DNA from: IOR16 sp963521065
GTDB taxonomy: Bacteria; Bacillota; Clostridia; Peptostreptococcales; Anaerovoracaceae
Assembly (NCBI GenBank): GCA_963521065.1
Contig: CAUQTI010000004.1
Location: 124,001-188,000 of the forward strand
DNA: 64,000 nt
Direction of reading: 5' to 3'
Made by a program: the position numbers and the translations under genes. Below, piece by piece: positions 9,125 through 18,206 of the stretch; within the stretch, counting starts at the first letter, position 1, and each line of letters starts with the position of its first letter. The notes below the pieces were generated by a model, which worked only from the letters and a program-made list of their open reading frames with translations, was not told the DNA's origin and did not search any database.

Positions 9125-10135
9125 TTATAATCCTCTCGTGATCACATATTGAATCAAGTCGACCACGCGGTTGGAATACCCCCATTCATTGTCATACCAT
9201 GAAAGAATTTTGACCATACTCTCTCCCATCATTATGGTGGACTGTGCATCAATAATAGAAGAACGGTCATCCTGCTTAAAATCAATTGATACTAAAGATT
9301 CTTCGCAATAACCTAATATTCCTTTTAATTCGTTTTCAGATGCACGCTTCAACACTGCGTTCACTTCTTCTACATTGGTGTCTCGTCCAAGTTCCAGTAC
9401 AATATCGACTACAGAAACGGTTGGCGTTGGCACACGAAGCGCCATTCCATTCAATTTACCCGCAAGATGTGGCAACACAAGTGACACTGCTTTTGCCGCA
9501 CCGGTCGTTGTCGGTATCATAGAAAGAGCAGCTGCTCTTGCTCTTCTTAAATCACTATGAGGAAGGTCTAAAATCCTTTGGTCATTCGTATAAGAATGCA
9601 CCGTTGTCATAAGGCCCTTCTTAATTTCAAATTCTTTATCAATCACCTTCGCAAGCGGTGCAAGACAATTCGTTGTGCAAGAAGCATTTGAAACAATATG
9701 ATGCTGATCCGGATTATATTTCTCTTCATTTACTCCCATTACAATCGTGATATCTTCATCCGTCGCAGGTGCTGATATTACAACTTTTTTTGCGCCTGCC
9801 TTAATATGCTTTTCTGCTCCGGCTCTCTTTGTGAAAATGCCGGTTGCTTCTAAAACAATTTCTACGCCAAGTTCTCTCCATGGAATATTTTCCGGATCCT
9901 TTTCCGCATAAATTTTTATCTCTTTTCCATTTACGATAATTGCATTTTCAGCAGCTTCCACTGTCCCCTGGAATTTTCCAAAGCAGCTGTCATACTTTAA
10001 AAGGTGAGCGAGTGTTGACGGGGTTGTTAAATCATTAATCGCCACGATTTCATAGTCAACATTCTTATCTTGTGCAATTTTGAAGGCATTTCTTCCAATT
10101 CTTCCAAATCCATTGATTCCGACTTTTTTCTTCAT
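9125..10135 (-). CDS. gap: Glyceraldehyde-3-phosphate dehydrogenase, type I
   Basis: Oxidises glyceraldehyde 3-phosphate with NAD+ and phosphate. 336 aa. NAD-binding GINGFGRIGRNAF at the N-terminus, catalytic Cys in SNASCTTNCLAP near residue 152, His in TTVHSYTNDQ and the WYDNEWGYSNRV C-terminal motif are all present. It starts 38 bp after rpoN and heads the glycolytic part of the operon. In many Firmicutes the gap repressor gene cggR sits directly upstream; here that place is empty. Confidence 0.98.
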   Translation of the reverse strand: MKKKVGINGFGRIGRNAFKIAQDKNVDYEIVAINDLTTPSTLAHLLKYDSCFGKFQGTVEAAENAIIVNGKEIKIYAEKDPENIPWRELGVEIVLEATGIFTKRAGAEKHIKAGAKKVVISAPATDEDITIVMGVNEEKYNPDQHHIVSNASCTTNCLAPLAKVIDKEFEIKKGLMTTVHSYTNDQRILDLPHSDLRRARAAALSMIPTTTGAAKAVSLVLPHLAGKLNGMALRVPTPTVSVVDIVLELGRDTNVEEVNAVLKRASENELKGILGYCEESLVSIDFKQDDRSSIIDAQSTIMMGESMVKILSWYDNEWGYSNRVVDLIQYVITRGL

Positions 10136-10173
10136 CCTGTTTCCCTCCCTAAAATATAGGTTTTACGATTTGT

Positions 10174-11613
10174 TTAATAACGTTTTCTTTTTGAGGAAGA
10201 TAGAATGTTCATTTCATCTCGGTATTTTGCAACGGTTCTCCTTGAAATGTCAATTCCTCTTTCTTTCAGCAACTCAACCATCGCTTGATCGCTGTATGGT
10301 GCTTTCGGGTCCTCATTATCTACAATCTCCCTTATGAAAGTTTTTATACTTTCTGATGCGATTCCTTCCCCACTGCTTGCAGAAACACCACTGGTGAAAA
10401 AATATTTTATTTCAAAGACGCCTCTCGGACTTTGCATGTATTTTCCATTAATTGAACGGCTTACGGTAGATTCGTGAATCCCTACTTCATCCGCAATTTG
10501 CTTTAACGTTAAAGTTCTTAAATATTTTTGACCTTTTTCAAAAAAATCAACCTGATATTTTACGACAGCGTTCACTACATTATAAATAGTCTGTCTTCTT
10601 TGCTCAATACTTTTTATAAGCCAAAGTGCTGAATTCAAACGGCCTGTCAAGAATTTTGAAATACTGGATTCCTTATCTGACTGCACCAGCATCTTCTGGT
10701 AATAAGCGCTTATATTTAAACGTGGAGCCGTGCTGTCATTTACTGTAATCACATAATCGCCATCCACTTTTTCCACCGTGACATCCGGTACAATATACCG
10801 GGTTTCCTGTACAGATCCAAACTGTCGTCCCGGTTTTGGCTCCAGAGACTTGATTAAGTCACATATTTCTTGAACCTCTTTGACAGGGAGGTTCACAGCT
10901 TTCGCAATGGCACAAAGACGATTCGCCGCCAAATCCTCTAAATGTTCTTCAACAATTTGATTTACCACAGGCGTGTCATGTCCCTGACTGTGTAACTGAA
11001 TTTTCAGACATTCAATTAAATTTCTCGCCGCAACTCCGGTCGGCTCAAATCCCTGTAAAATTTGAAGCACTTCTTCCACCTTATCCGGTACTGTCGTGAA
11101 GCGGCTCGCGATTTCTTCCACACTCTGTGTTAAGTATCCGTTTTCATCCAAGCCTTCAATCATATATCGCGCCAGCGTGCGGCAGCTCTTTCTCATAGAA
11201 ACAAACTGCAGTTGAAACATTAAATGTTCTGTAAGAGTGATATCTGAAGAAACAAACTGTTCAAACGAATAGTCTTCTTTTGAAGACCCTCCGTACTCCC
11301 ATTGCTTATAACTGATATCGTCATACTCTCTTTCTTTGAAATGCTCTGACCAATCAAATTCTTCTTCTTTCTTTTTTTTGTGATCCTTCTCATCCATCCT
11401 CTGATTCATTTCATTTTCAGACTCGTCGGAGTTACCCTTTGGCTCTGAATGATTTGCATCAATTTCTAAAATAGGGTTGATGAGCAGCTGTTCTTCTACA
11501 TACGTATCAATCTCCTGCGTATTAAATTGCAGAATCTGAATGGCTTGAATCAGTTCAGGCGTCATTACCAGTTTCTGTGATTGTTCAATTGTCAAGTCAT
11601 AACCAAGCCTCAT
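10174..11613 (-). CDS. rpoN: RNA polymerase sigma-54 factor
   Basis: Alternative sigma factor recognising -24/-12 promoters and needing AAA+ activators. 479 aa with the three RpoN regions: Q/L-rich activator-contact region at 1-50 (QSQKLVMTPELIQAIQILQF), an acidic linker at 60-100, the core-binding domain at about 115-300 and a C-terminal DNA-binding domain with the RpoN box ISRRTVAKYRDEM near residues 453-465. Its place just upstream of gap is shared with some clostridia (sigL-cggR-gap). No bEBP activator gene is in this window. Complete and likely functional. Confidence 0.96.
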   Translation of the reverse strand: MRLGYDLTIEQSQKLVMTPELIQAIQILQFNTQEIDTYVEEQLLINPILEIDANHSEPKGNSDESENEMNQRMDEKDHKKKKEEEFDWSEHFKEREYDDISYKQWEYGGSSKEDYSFEQFVSSDITLTEHLMFQLQFVSMRKSCRTLARYMIEGLDENGYLTQSVEEIASRFTTVPDKVEEVLQILQGFEPTGVAARNLIECLKIQLHSQGHDTPVVNQIVEEHLEDLAANRLCAIAKAVNLPVKEVQEICDLIKSLEPKPGRQFGSVQETRYIVPDVTVEKVDGDYVITVNDSTAPRLNISAYYQKMLVQSDKESSISKFLTGRLNSALWLIKSIEQRRQTIYNVVNAVVKYQVDFFEKGQKYLRTLTLKQIADEVGIHESTVSRSINGKYMQSPRGVFEIKYFFTSGVSASSGEGIASESIKTFIREIVDNEDPKAPYSDQAMVELLKERGIDISRRTVAKYRDEMNILSSSKRKRY

Positions 11614-11741
11614 GATTCCCGTCCTTTCTTCTTAAGAAACACATCTAGTCTAAGGAAAGAAAAAAAATTCTTCTACTTCTATTATATAGTATATCACACA
11701 TTCCCCGAAAAAAAAACTATTCGTCAAATTAGCAATCTGTT

Positions 11742-13370
11742 TTAGTATTTTGCATTTTCTATGATAAAAATACCTATTTTTCGTAAATGTTCCGCTACAC
11801 GCTCCATATGGCTGATCATATCTAAATACAGCACGCCCGATCCAGGAGTGCAAAGTCCTTGATTTAAACGCTTCACATGGTTTTCTCTGAGCACTTCTTC
11901 CATCGCTTTTATTTGAATTTCCATAGAAATCAGAGTATTTGCCCGGCTGGCATCCCCATCTTTAATCGCCATGACCATTCCGTTTGCCACTTCCATAATA
12001 CGACAATGAAGCTCTTCTAATTCATCTTTTGCACTTTGGCTTAAATGAACGCTGTTTTTCTTCTTAAAAAGAGCCAATTTGGAAATCGTTGAAGAAGCAT
12101 CGCTGATTCGTTCCACATCTCCTGTAACACCTAACAGCAAATTTAAGCTCTTATGCTGCACATCCGTGATATTTTTTTGGGAAAGCTTTACAAGATAGAT
12201 CTCGATGTCTTTTTGCATCCGCATTACATTTTCTTCCTCTTGACGAACCCATTCAACAATCTTTTCCGAAGATTTTCTCACTGCCTGAAAGCTTTGATTA
12301 TAAATATTGCACGCCAAGACAGCCATCTGATAAATTTCATTATTGACCTGTGCCAACGCGATGCTAGGCGTTTCCAGCATACGCACGTTCAAATTGCTGA
12401 CCTCATTTTTTTCTTCTCTCTTTTTCACCGGAACCAGTTTATCGGATCCTTTTACTAGAATAGAGACGAACGGTGCACAGATCACAGCAGTTCCTAAATT
12501 AAAAAAGGTATGTGCATTGGCAATTTGTCTCGGTATGTTCTGCGGCGCCAAATAAAGCATAATATTTTCCATAGGATGGCGAAAAAAAAGAACAACCAGC
12601 AGAGCTCCAAAGGAGTTAAACAGTAAATGAATCACTGCCGCTCTTTTCGCGGTTCTTGTCGTACCAAAGCTAGAAATCACTGCAGATAAGCATTTCCCGA
12701 TATTCAAGCCTAAAATAAGCGGAATCCCCGCTTCAATTGTCAGCATCCCCTGCGCAGACATCGCAATCATTACACCGGTAATTACGCTGCTGCTTCTTAC
12801 AATTGCAGTCAACAAAAATCCGAATACAATCACATATATATATTCGACAAAACCCAGATGCTTTAAATGCTGAAGCATCTGCTGTATCTGCGGATTCATT
12901 CTAAGTGGCTCCATCGCACTTTCAATAAAAATCATCCCGATAAACATAATCCCGCAGCCAATAAAAATTTCCGCAATATACTGGACCTTCTTATTCGTTA
13001 CATATTTCCAAAATATAGCTCCAACCCCGACAATACAAGGGGCCAAAAGCTCAATGCGAAAGGCCAGAATCTGTGCGGTTACCGTGGTTCCAATATTTGC
13101 GCCCATAATAACGCCGGTTGCCTGCACAAGTGACATCATCCCTACATTTACAAGCCCGACTACCATTACGGTGGTTGCACTGCTCTTTTGATTAATCATT
13201 GTAACAACCGCTCCGGCGAGGATGCTTTTTAATGTGCTTTTACTCGATAATTCTAAAAGTTTTACAGTTTTTCCCTCTGTGCAAAGCTCAAGAGAGTCTT
13301 TCATGATTTCAATTCCATAAAGCAGCAGCCCTGATCCGCCAAGTACTTGAAAAAAAATAATTGTTAACAT
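11742..13370 (-). CDS. Na/Pi cotransporter family protein with C-terminal PhoU-like domain
   Basis: Sodium-dependent phosphate transporter (PNaS/NptA family). I use the ATG at 13370 (542 aa), which has an AAGGA ribosome site and a hydrophobic start MLTIIFFQVLGGSGLLLYG; a longer reading from 13409 adds 13 unconserved residues. Two inverted transport repeats are visible, marked by NQKSSATTVM and RSSSVITGVM. Eight or so helices end near residue 310. From about 340 on the protein is soluble and helical (PhoU-like, ending SHMERVAEHLRKIGIFI). It is downstream of trmL in the same direction. Import of phosphate is known for the family; direction in vivo is an inference. Confidence 0.9.
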   Translation of the reverse strand: MLTIIFFQVLGGSGLLLYGIEIMKDSLELCTEGKTVKLLELSSKSTLKSILAGAVVTMINQKSSATTVMVVGLVNVGMMSLVQATGVIMGANIGTTVTAQILAFRIELLAPCIVGVGAIFWKYVTNKKVQYIAEIFIGCGIMFIGMIFIESAMEPLRMNPQIQQMLQHLKHLGFVEYIYVIVFGFLLTAIVRSSSVITGVMIAMSAQGMLTIEAGIPLILGLNIGKCLSAVISSFGTTRTAKRAAVIHLLFNSFGALLVVLFFRHPMENIMLYLAPQNIPRQIANAHTFFNLGTAVICAPFVSILVKGSDKLVPVKKREEKNEVSNLNVRMLETPSIALAQVNNEIYQMAVLACNIYNQSFQAVRKSSEKIVEWVRQEEENVMRMQKDIEIYLVKLSQKNITDVQHKSLNLLLGVTGDVERISDASSTISKLALFKKKNSVHLSQSAKDELEELHCRIMEVANGMVMAIKDGDASRANTLISMEIQIKAMEEVLRENHVKRLNQGLCTPGSGVLYLDMISHMERVAEHLRKIGIFIIENAKY

Positions 13371-13404
13371 TAAAATAATTCCTTCTTTCTTAATTCTTCG
13401 CACT

Positions 13405-13427
13405 AACAAGCCGTTTTACGGCTTGTT
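13405..13427 (-). other. Perfect hairpin between trmL and the Na/Pi transporter
   Basis: A 10-bp perfect inverted repeat (13405-13414 and 13418-13427, loop 3) starts 8 bp past the trmL stop. No T-run follows on either strand, so it is not a standard terminator; it may stabilise an mRNA end or modulate read-through. Confidence 0.4.
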
Positions 13428-13435
13428 CTAAGCTG

Positions 13436-13906
13436 CTATCGCAAATCAGGAAATTCCAACTGCCTCAATGCTTCAAATAAAATGATATTTACTGAATTGG
13501 CAAGATTTAGAGAGCGTAAGCGGGTATCCTTACTCATAGGAATACGGATGGCTTTTTCCTCATTCTCGCAAATAAAATCTCTAGGCAGTCCTGCCGTCTC
13601 TTTCCCAAAAAGTATCATATCCTCCTCTTGAAATTGAATCTCTGTATAAACTCTGCCGCCTTTTGTCGTGGCTAAATATAAATTTCTTTCTCCATATATT
13701 TTCAAAAATTCATTCAGACTCTCATGAATCTCTATTTTTACATAAGGCCAATAGTCCAATCCCGCCCTTTTTAAGTGCGCATCATCAATTGAAAAGCCCA
13801 GCGGTTTTACCAAATGCAAGACTGTACCCGTTGCAGCACAGCTCCTTGCGATGTTTCCCGTATTAGGTGGAATTTCTGGTTCCACCAATACAATATGCAT
13901 TGCCAT
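13436..13906 (-). CDS. trmL: tRNA (cytidine(34)-2'-O)-methyltransferase TrmL
   Basis: A SPOUT-class methyltransferase that 2'-O-methylates the wobble base of certain tRNA-Leu species. 156 aa, normal for the family. Family motifs: EPEIPPNTGNIARSCAATG at residues 9-27, LFGKETAGLPRDF near 105-117 and the knot segment SLNLANSVNIILFEALRQL at 130-150. Ribosome site GGAG lies 7 bases before the ATG. It is divergent from hom. Confidence 0.93.
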   Translation of the reverse strand: MAMHIVLVEPEIPPNTGNIARSCAATGTVLHLVKPLGFSIDDAHLKRAGLDYWPYVKIEIHESLNEFLKIYGERNLYLATTKGGRVYTEIQFQEEDMILFGKETAGLPRDFICENEEKAIRIPMSKDTRLRSLNLANSVNIILFEALRQLEFPDLR

Positions 13907-14004
13907 GTCATTGCTCCATTTCTGTTTTTATTTCTATTCTTTTTTCAGTTTGTACATAACTTCTTATATCATAATAAATTTTTACCACTTTTAAAAGATA
14001 ATTT

Positions 14005-14033
14005 TTGCAGAATAAGCAATAATATAATATAAT
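14005..14033 (+). promoter_or_regulatory. hom promoter
   Basis: TTGCAG (14005-14010), 17-bp spacer, TATAAT (14028-14033). Transcription would begin near 14040, which rules out the upstream in-frame ATG at 14032 as the hom start. Confidence 0.6.
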
Positions 14034-14064
14034 GTTGTCATATCAAAATCCAGGAGGGAGAAAT

Positions 14065-15372
14065 ATGAACAATAAAAAGTTGAAAATTGGAATCTTAGGT
14101 CTAGGAACCGTAGGCAGCGGGACCTATAGAATGCTCTGCACAAATGAACAAATCATCTCATCTACGACCGGAGTGACAATTGAAATCGCTAAGGTTTTGG
14201 TTCATGACAAAACGAAAAAAAGAGAGGTGGAGATTCCGCAAGAGCTTCTGACTGAAAATCCCGATGAAATCTTAAAAGACCCTTCGATTGATGTAGTCGT
14301 GGAACTATTAGGCGGTATGCATCCCGCTTATGATTATATGGCAGAAGCACTAAATAATAAAAAGCACGTTGTCACTGCCAACAAAGAAGTCATTGCAGCC
14401 AAAGGCGATGAGCTGACAAAACTGTCTATCAAAAATAAGGTTATGTTACGTTATGAAGCAAGTGTAGGCGGCGGCATTCCAATTTTAAATGCAATCTCTA
14501 CCTCTCTTCAAGCAAACGAATTTACACAGATTGTTGGAATTGTAAACGGTACCACCAATTATATTTTGACACAAATGTCTGAAAACGGACTGAGCTATGA
14601 GGATGCGCTGCGCGATGCTCAGCTAAAAGGCTTCGCAGAAGCAGACCCAACCAGCGACGTCGAAGGAATCGATGCGGTAAATAAACTTTCCATTCTTATT
14701 TCTACGGCATTTGGGCTCCATGTACCCCCACAGGATATTCCAAGACAAGGCATTACTCATATCACAAAAGAAGACATTGATTTTGCATTTCAATTTGGCT
14801 ATAAAATCAAATTAATTGCAATGGCAAAAAGATACCGGAACACCATAGAATGCCATGTACAGCCTGCTATGATTCCAATGAATCATCCTCTTGCAACAGT
14901 AAATAATGAATTTAATGCAATCTTTGCAAAAGGAAATGCAGTCGATGATGTCATGCTTTATGGAAAAGGCGCCGGAGCAATGCCTTCTGGCAGTGCGGTT
15001 GTCGGAGATATTGTAGAAATCGCCCGCGCACACGCAACAGGTACCGCGGCTATGGCAATTCCGACTGCTGTCAACGATAATAAAAACCTATCCTTTGACG
15101 GAGAAGGTCAAAACATGTACTATGTAAACCTCATTGCGGAAGACATGCCGGGAGTCCTAGGCAACATTGCTACGACATTAGGAAATTATGGAATCAGCAT
15201 TGATACCTTCCTTCAGCGTTCAAGAGGCAGACAGACCGGCAGAAACGTGCCTCTAATTTATATCCTTCACGAAGTGACGAGAGATCGCTTAAATGAAGCA
15301 TTAGAAGAGGTTTGTAATTTCAGCTTTGTCAAAGAAGTAAAAAGCATTATCAGCGTAGCTTTACTCGACTAG
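14065..15372 (+). CDS. hom: Homoserine dehydrogenase
   Basis: Reduces aspartate semialdehyde to homoserine on the way to threonine and methionine. 435 aa from the ATG at 14065, which follows an AGGAGGGAG ribosome site. N-terminal NAD(P) fold IGILGLGTVGSGTYRML, catalytic-domain motifs TANKEVIAAKGDEL, ASVGGGIPILNAI, GIVNGTTNYILTQM and KGFAEADPTSDVEG DA. A C-terminal ACT domain (from about residue 350, DMPGVLGNIATTLGNYGIS) suggests feedback control by an amino acid, threonine by family knowledge. Followed 30 bp later by a SEC-C protein gene. Confidence 0.96.
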   Translation: MNNKKLKIGILGLGTVGSGTYRMLCTNEQIISSTTGVTIEIAKVLVHDKTKKREVEIPQELLTENPDEILKDPSIDVVVELLGGMHPAYDYMAEALNNKKHVVTANKEVIAAKGDELTKLSIKNKVMLRYEASVGGGIPILNAISTSLQANEFTQIVGIVNGTTNYILTQMSENGLSYEDALRDAQLKGFAEADPTSDVEGIDAVNKLSILISTAFGLHVPPQDIPRQGITHITKEDIDFAFQFGYKIKLIAMAKRYRNTIECHVQPAMIPMNHPLATVNNEFNAIFAKGNAVDDVMLYGKGAGAMPSGSAVVGDIVEIARAHATGTAAMAIPTAVNDNKNLSFDGEGQNMYYVNLIAEDMPGVLGNIATTLGNYGISIDTFLQRSRGRQTGRNVPLIYILHEVTRDRLNEALEEVCNFSFVKEVKSIISVALLD

Positions 15373-15402
15373 CTGAAAGAAATATATGAAGGAGAACCTG
15401 AT

Positions 15403-15897
15403 ATGAATTTATTTGAACAATGGCAGAACTTAATTGAAAATCAAACAGACGGAAGCTTCCCTGATTTCTGGGAGAAATATAGCTCGACAGAAAAGAAAAT
15501 CTACAGCGAAATATTAGAGCATTCGTCCGAAAAAATTTGTGGTACTTTTAAAGAATTATGCGAAAAATATGAAGCTGACCCTGTCATCTTCATGGGATTT
15601 TTAGATGGAATACAATCCAGCTTAAGAGAAGAACAGCTCTTAGAAAAAATGGACGAGTCCAGTAACATCGAATTGAATATCGACTTAGAAAAATTATATT
15701 TTAACATGTTGGTCGCTGATGCAGACTACCTGTATGGCTTACCTCAGTGGGAAACCATTCTCTCTTCCGAGAAAAGAGAAGAAATCACAAAGCAATACAA
15801 ACGTTCTAAGATTATTACAAAAGAAAAACTGCCCGGCCGAAATGACCCTTGCCCTTGCGGAAGCGGAAAAAAATATAAAAAGTGCTGCGGTAAATAA
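15403..15897 (+). CDS. SEC-C metal-binding domain protein
   Basis: A 164-aa acidic, helical protein of unknown specific role. Residues 1-135 have no catalytic motif I recognise. The C-terminus carries a SEC-C zinc-binding tail (NDPCPCGSGKKYKKCCGK), the Cys-rich motif also found at the end of SecA. GGAG ribosome site 10 bases before ATG; it shares hom's transcript and ends at a strong terminator. Confidence 0.85.
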   Translation: MNLFEQWQNLIENQTDGSFPDFWEKYSSTEKKIYSEILEHSSEKICGTFKELCEKYEADPVIFMGFLDGIQSSLREEQLLEKMDESSNIELNIDLEKLYFNMLVADADYLYGLPQWETILSSEKREEITKQYKRSKIITKEKLPGRNDPCPCGSGKKYKKCCGK

Positions 15898-15907
15898 AAA
15901 AATTAAG

Positions 15908-15950
15908 AAGGGTGTCTCCTGGTTGAACGTCAACTGGAGACACCCTTTTT
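15908..15950 (+). terminator. Bidirectional terminator between the SEC-C gene and mcp1
   Basis: Stem AAGGGTGTCTCC / GGAGACACCCTT (left from 15908, right to 15947), partly extended inward by TTGA/TCAA. A T-run follows on the plus strand and an A-rich tract precedes it, giving a T-run on the minus strand, so it can end both convergent transcripts. Confidence 0.85.
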
Positions 15951-16018
15951 CTTAACTTTTATTCTTTCATTTCTCTTTTGTTTAAAGATGATTCACAAAG
16001 TATCATTCGTTATGTTTA

Positions 16019-18049
16019 TCACAAGCGGAAGCGGCTTGACAGCTGTTTAAGCATAGCTGCCTGACTGGAAAGCTCTTCGCTTGCCGCGGAGCTCTCTTCC
16101 GCAGTTGCCGAGTTGGTCTGTACAACTGCACTAATTTGTTCCACTCCCTGCAACGTATTTGAAAGGGAATCTGCCTGCACACTTGAAGCGTCAGAAATTT
16201 CATGTATTAGGTCAACGGTCTGTGTAACTCCTTCTAAAACCTTACTCAATACCTGGCTTGTTTCATTTGCAATTGCAGTTCCGTTCTCAACGGCTCGAAT
16301 GGAATCCTCAATCAAATCCGTTGTATTCTTTGCAGCCTCAGCAGACTTACTTGCTAAATTACGTACTTCATCCGCTACCACCGCAAACCCTTTTCCTGCA
16401 TTTCCTGCTCTTGCCGCCTCGACTGCCGCATTCAAAGCCAGAATATTGGTTTGGAATGCAATATCATCAATGGTTTTAATAATTTTTCCAATTTCCGATG
16501 ATTTCACATTGATTTCATCAATTGCACGCATCATATGTATCATTTGCTCATTACTCTGGTCCGCAGCCTCACCTACGGTTCTCACCTGATTTGCTGCAAA
16601 AATCGCATTTTCAGCATTCTTATTTACATTATCAGAGATATCCTGAATTGTTGCAGAAAGTTCTTCGATTGAGCTTGCTTGCTCTGTCGTCCCCTGCGCC
16701 AACATCTGTGAACCGCTCGCTACCTGCTCTGAGCCACTCGCTACCTGTGAAGCAATTTCACTCATTTCTCCAATCGTCTTTTTAAAAATGCCGGATACAT
16801 TCAGCAAAGCGGCTTTTATCTGCTCAAATTCTCCATCATACGCCTGCTCTAAATTTAAAGTAAGGTTTCCTTGGCCAAATTCATAAAGAGCATTTGAAAT
16901 TTCATCGATATAGTCAACATAACTATGTAGACGCTGTGTCAATGCGCGCATTGAGTCTGCAAGCCTTCCAACTTCATCATCACAGACAATATCAATTTCC
17001 GCATCCAAATTTCCTCTCGCCATCTCATCCGTTATCACCGTCAACTTCTTTAATGGAGCGACAATGCTTCTTGCAATCAGCATCATTGCTGCAAATAAAA
17101 CGGCTGCCACTACTACAAAAAACAAAATCATCGTTCGCGCTGTGGATTTTACGGTATGTGAAAATTCCTTTTCCGGTATGAGTAATGCCACTTTCCAGCC
17201 TGCATCCTCTATCGTGCCGCTGACACCGTAAAATGGTACATCATTGTCTTTAAATTCCACAACCTCACCGCTTGGTTGTGCAATATCCTCCAGCATCGGC
17301 TGACTTAATCCGATTTCCGAAACTGCTTTTAATATTTCTTCTTCATTCGCACTTGCTAAAACTTGTCCGCTCCCTGCACATAAAATCGTTTCGGCCGTCT
17401 TATAGGCAGAATCCTGACGTACAATCATTTCATTGATTTTAGTAATTTGTACATCAATTCCTGCAATTCCTATAATCTGACTCTCTGAAGCGTTGTAAAC
17501 CGGTGCGGCAACAGTAATAACCATGCTTCCAGTGTCTAGATCCACATAAGGCTCCGTAATAATAAAGCCCTTTTCAATGGAAGCAGTATCGTCAAACCAA
17601 TAATCCCGCTGGGCCAAATCAAAGTCATCATCCGAAATCCAATTTCCTCCGTCAAATCCATATTTTCCGTCTAAATCTGCGACAAATGCCGATAAAATAT
17701 TTTCAGTATCACCGTCCATTGTTTTTTTCAGCATCTGGTATGCACCGCCCCAATAAGGAGAAGCCTTTAGCTGCGATTTGTCCAAGACTGAACCCATAAG
17801 GCTCTGAACGTTAGCGTCTAAGGACATGTGTTGCGCAACTGCAACATAATGGGTAAAATAATTGTCCACATCTGAAACTAATTTTTGCGTAGATAATTTT
17901 GCAATATGGCTCTGATCGTTCATAACCGTCTTTGAAGTCAGGTTGATTAAAACCACTCCCGAAATAATCATGCCAATCAGTATGATACCTCCAATCACTG
18001 CCACAATTTTTGTTTGTATACTTTTCATTCCCTGCATACATTTTTTCAT
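16019..18049 (-). CDS. Methyl-accepting chemotaxis protein (dCache sensor), mcp1 of the tandem cluster
   Basis: 676-aa transmembrane chemoreceptor. Layout: helix 1 at about 15-37; extracellular double-Cache domain at about 40-290 with QRDYWF and TEPYVDLDTG; helix 2 at about 305-330; HAMP then a second HAMP-like unit to about 440; cytoplasmic signalling hairpin with tip IAFQTNILALNAAVEAARAG. No C-terminal CheR-tether peptide. Its sensor is the most divergent of the five, and the ligand pocket region has QRDYWF like mcp3 and mcp4. Own promoter at 18095-18123. It signals to CheA/CheW, which are not in the window. Ligand unknown. Confidence 0.93.
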   Translation of the reverse strand: MKKCMQGMKSIQTKIVAVIGGIILIGMIISGVVLINLTSKTVMNDQSHIAKLSTQKLVSDVDNYFTHYVAVAQHMSLDANVQSLMGSVLDKSQLKASPYWGGAYQMLKKTMDGDTENILSAFVADLDGKYGFDGGNWISDDDFDLAQRDYWFDDTASIEKGFIITEPYVDLDTGSMVITVAAPVYNASESQIIGIAGIDVQITKINEMIVRQDSAYKTAETILCAGSGQVLASANEEEILKAVSEIGLSQPMLEDIAQPSGEVVEFKDNDVPFYGVSGTIEDAGWKVALLIPEKEFSHTVKSTARTMILFFVVVAAVLFAAMMLIARSIVAPLKKLTVITDEMARGNLDAEIDIVCDDEVGRLADSMRALTQRLHSYVDYIDEISNALYEFGQGNLTLNLEQAYDGEFEQIKAALLNVSGIFKKTIGEMSEIASQVASGSEQVASGSQMLAQGTTEQASSIEELSATIQDISDNVNKNAENAIFAANQVRTVGEAADQSNEQMIHMMRAIDEINVKSSEIGKIIKTIDDIAFQTNILALNAAVEAARAGNAGKGFAVVADEVRNLASKSAEAAKNTTDLIEDSIRAVENGTAIANETSQVLSKVLEGVTQTVDLIHEISDASSVQADSLSNTLQGVEQISAVVQTNSATAEESSAASEELSSQAAMLKQLSSRFRL

Positions 18050-18094
18050 TCTACTTCCCCCATTTCCTATTACTTAGTAAATGATTCCTTTTTT

Positions 18095-18123
18095 ATTATA
18101 TTCTTTATTGGTACAACTTTCAA
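18095..18123 (-). promoter_or_regulatory. mcp1 promoter
   Basis: Minus strand TTGAAA (18123-18118), 17-bp spacer, TATAAT (18100-18095). The spacer carries TACCAATAA, nearly the same block as in the mcp4 promoter at 24981-25009. Confidence 0.65.
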
Positions 18124-18157
18124 ACAATTTCCACAATGGCACACTTGCACAAAAACC

Positions 18158-18192
18158 AAAAAAGCGCAGATTCCTTTAAAATCTACGCTTTT
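18158..18192 (-). terminator. Terminator after mcp2
   Basis: Imperfect stem AAAAGCG-AGATT / AATCT-CGCTTTT, followed on the minus strand by T residues. It begins 15 bp past the mcp2 stop. Closely resembles the terminator at 25046-25080. Confidence 0.78.
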
Positions 18193-18206
18193 ACGCATCC
18201 TAAAAT

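Noticed and set aside
14032..14064. Upstream start for homoserine dehydrogenase
   Set aside because: It would begin inside the -10 box of the predicted promoter; the ATG at 14065 has a strong ribosome site.
18138..18152. TGGCAC...TTGC near mcp1/mcp2 as a sigma-54 promoter
   Set aside because: The GG-to-GC distance is too short for a sigma-54 promoter, and it lies on the strand opposite to the chemoreceptor genes.
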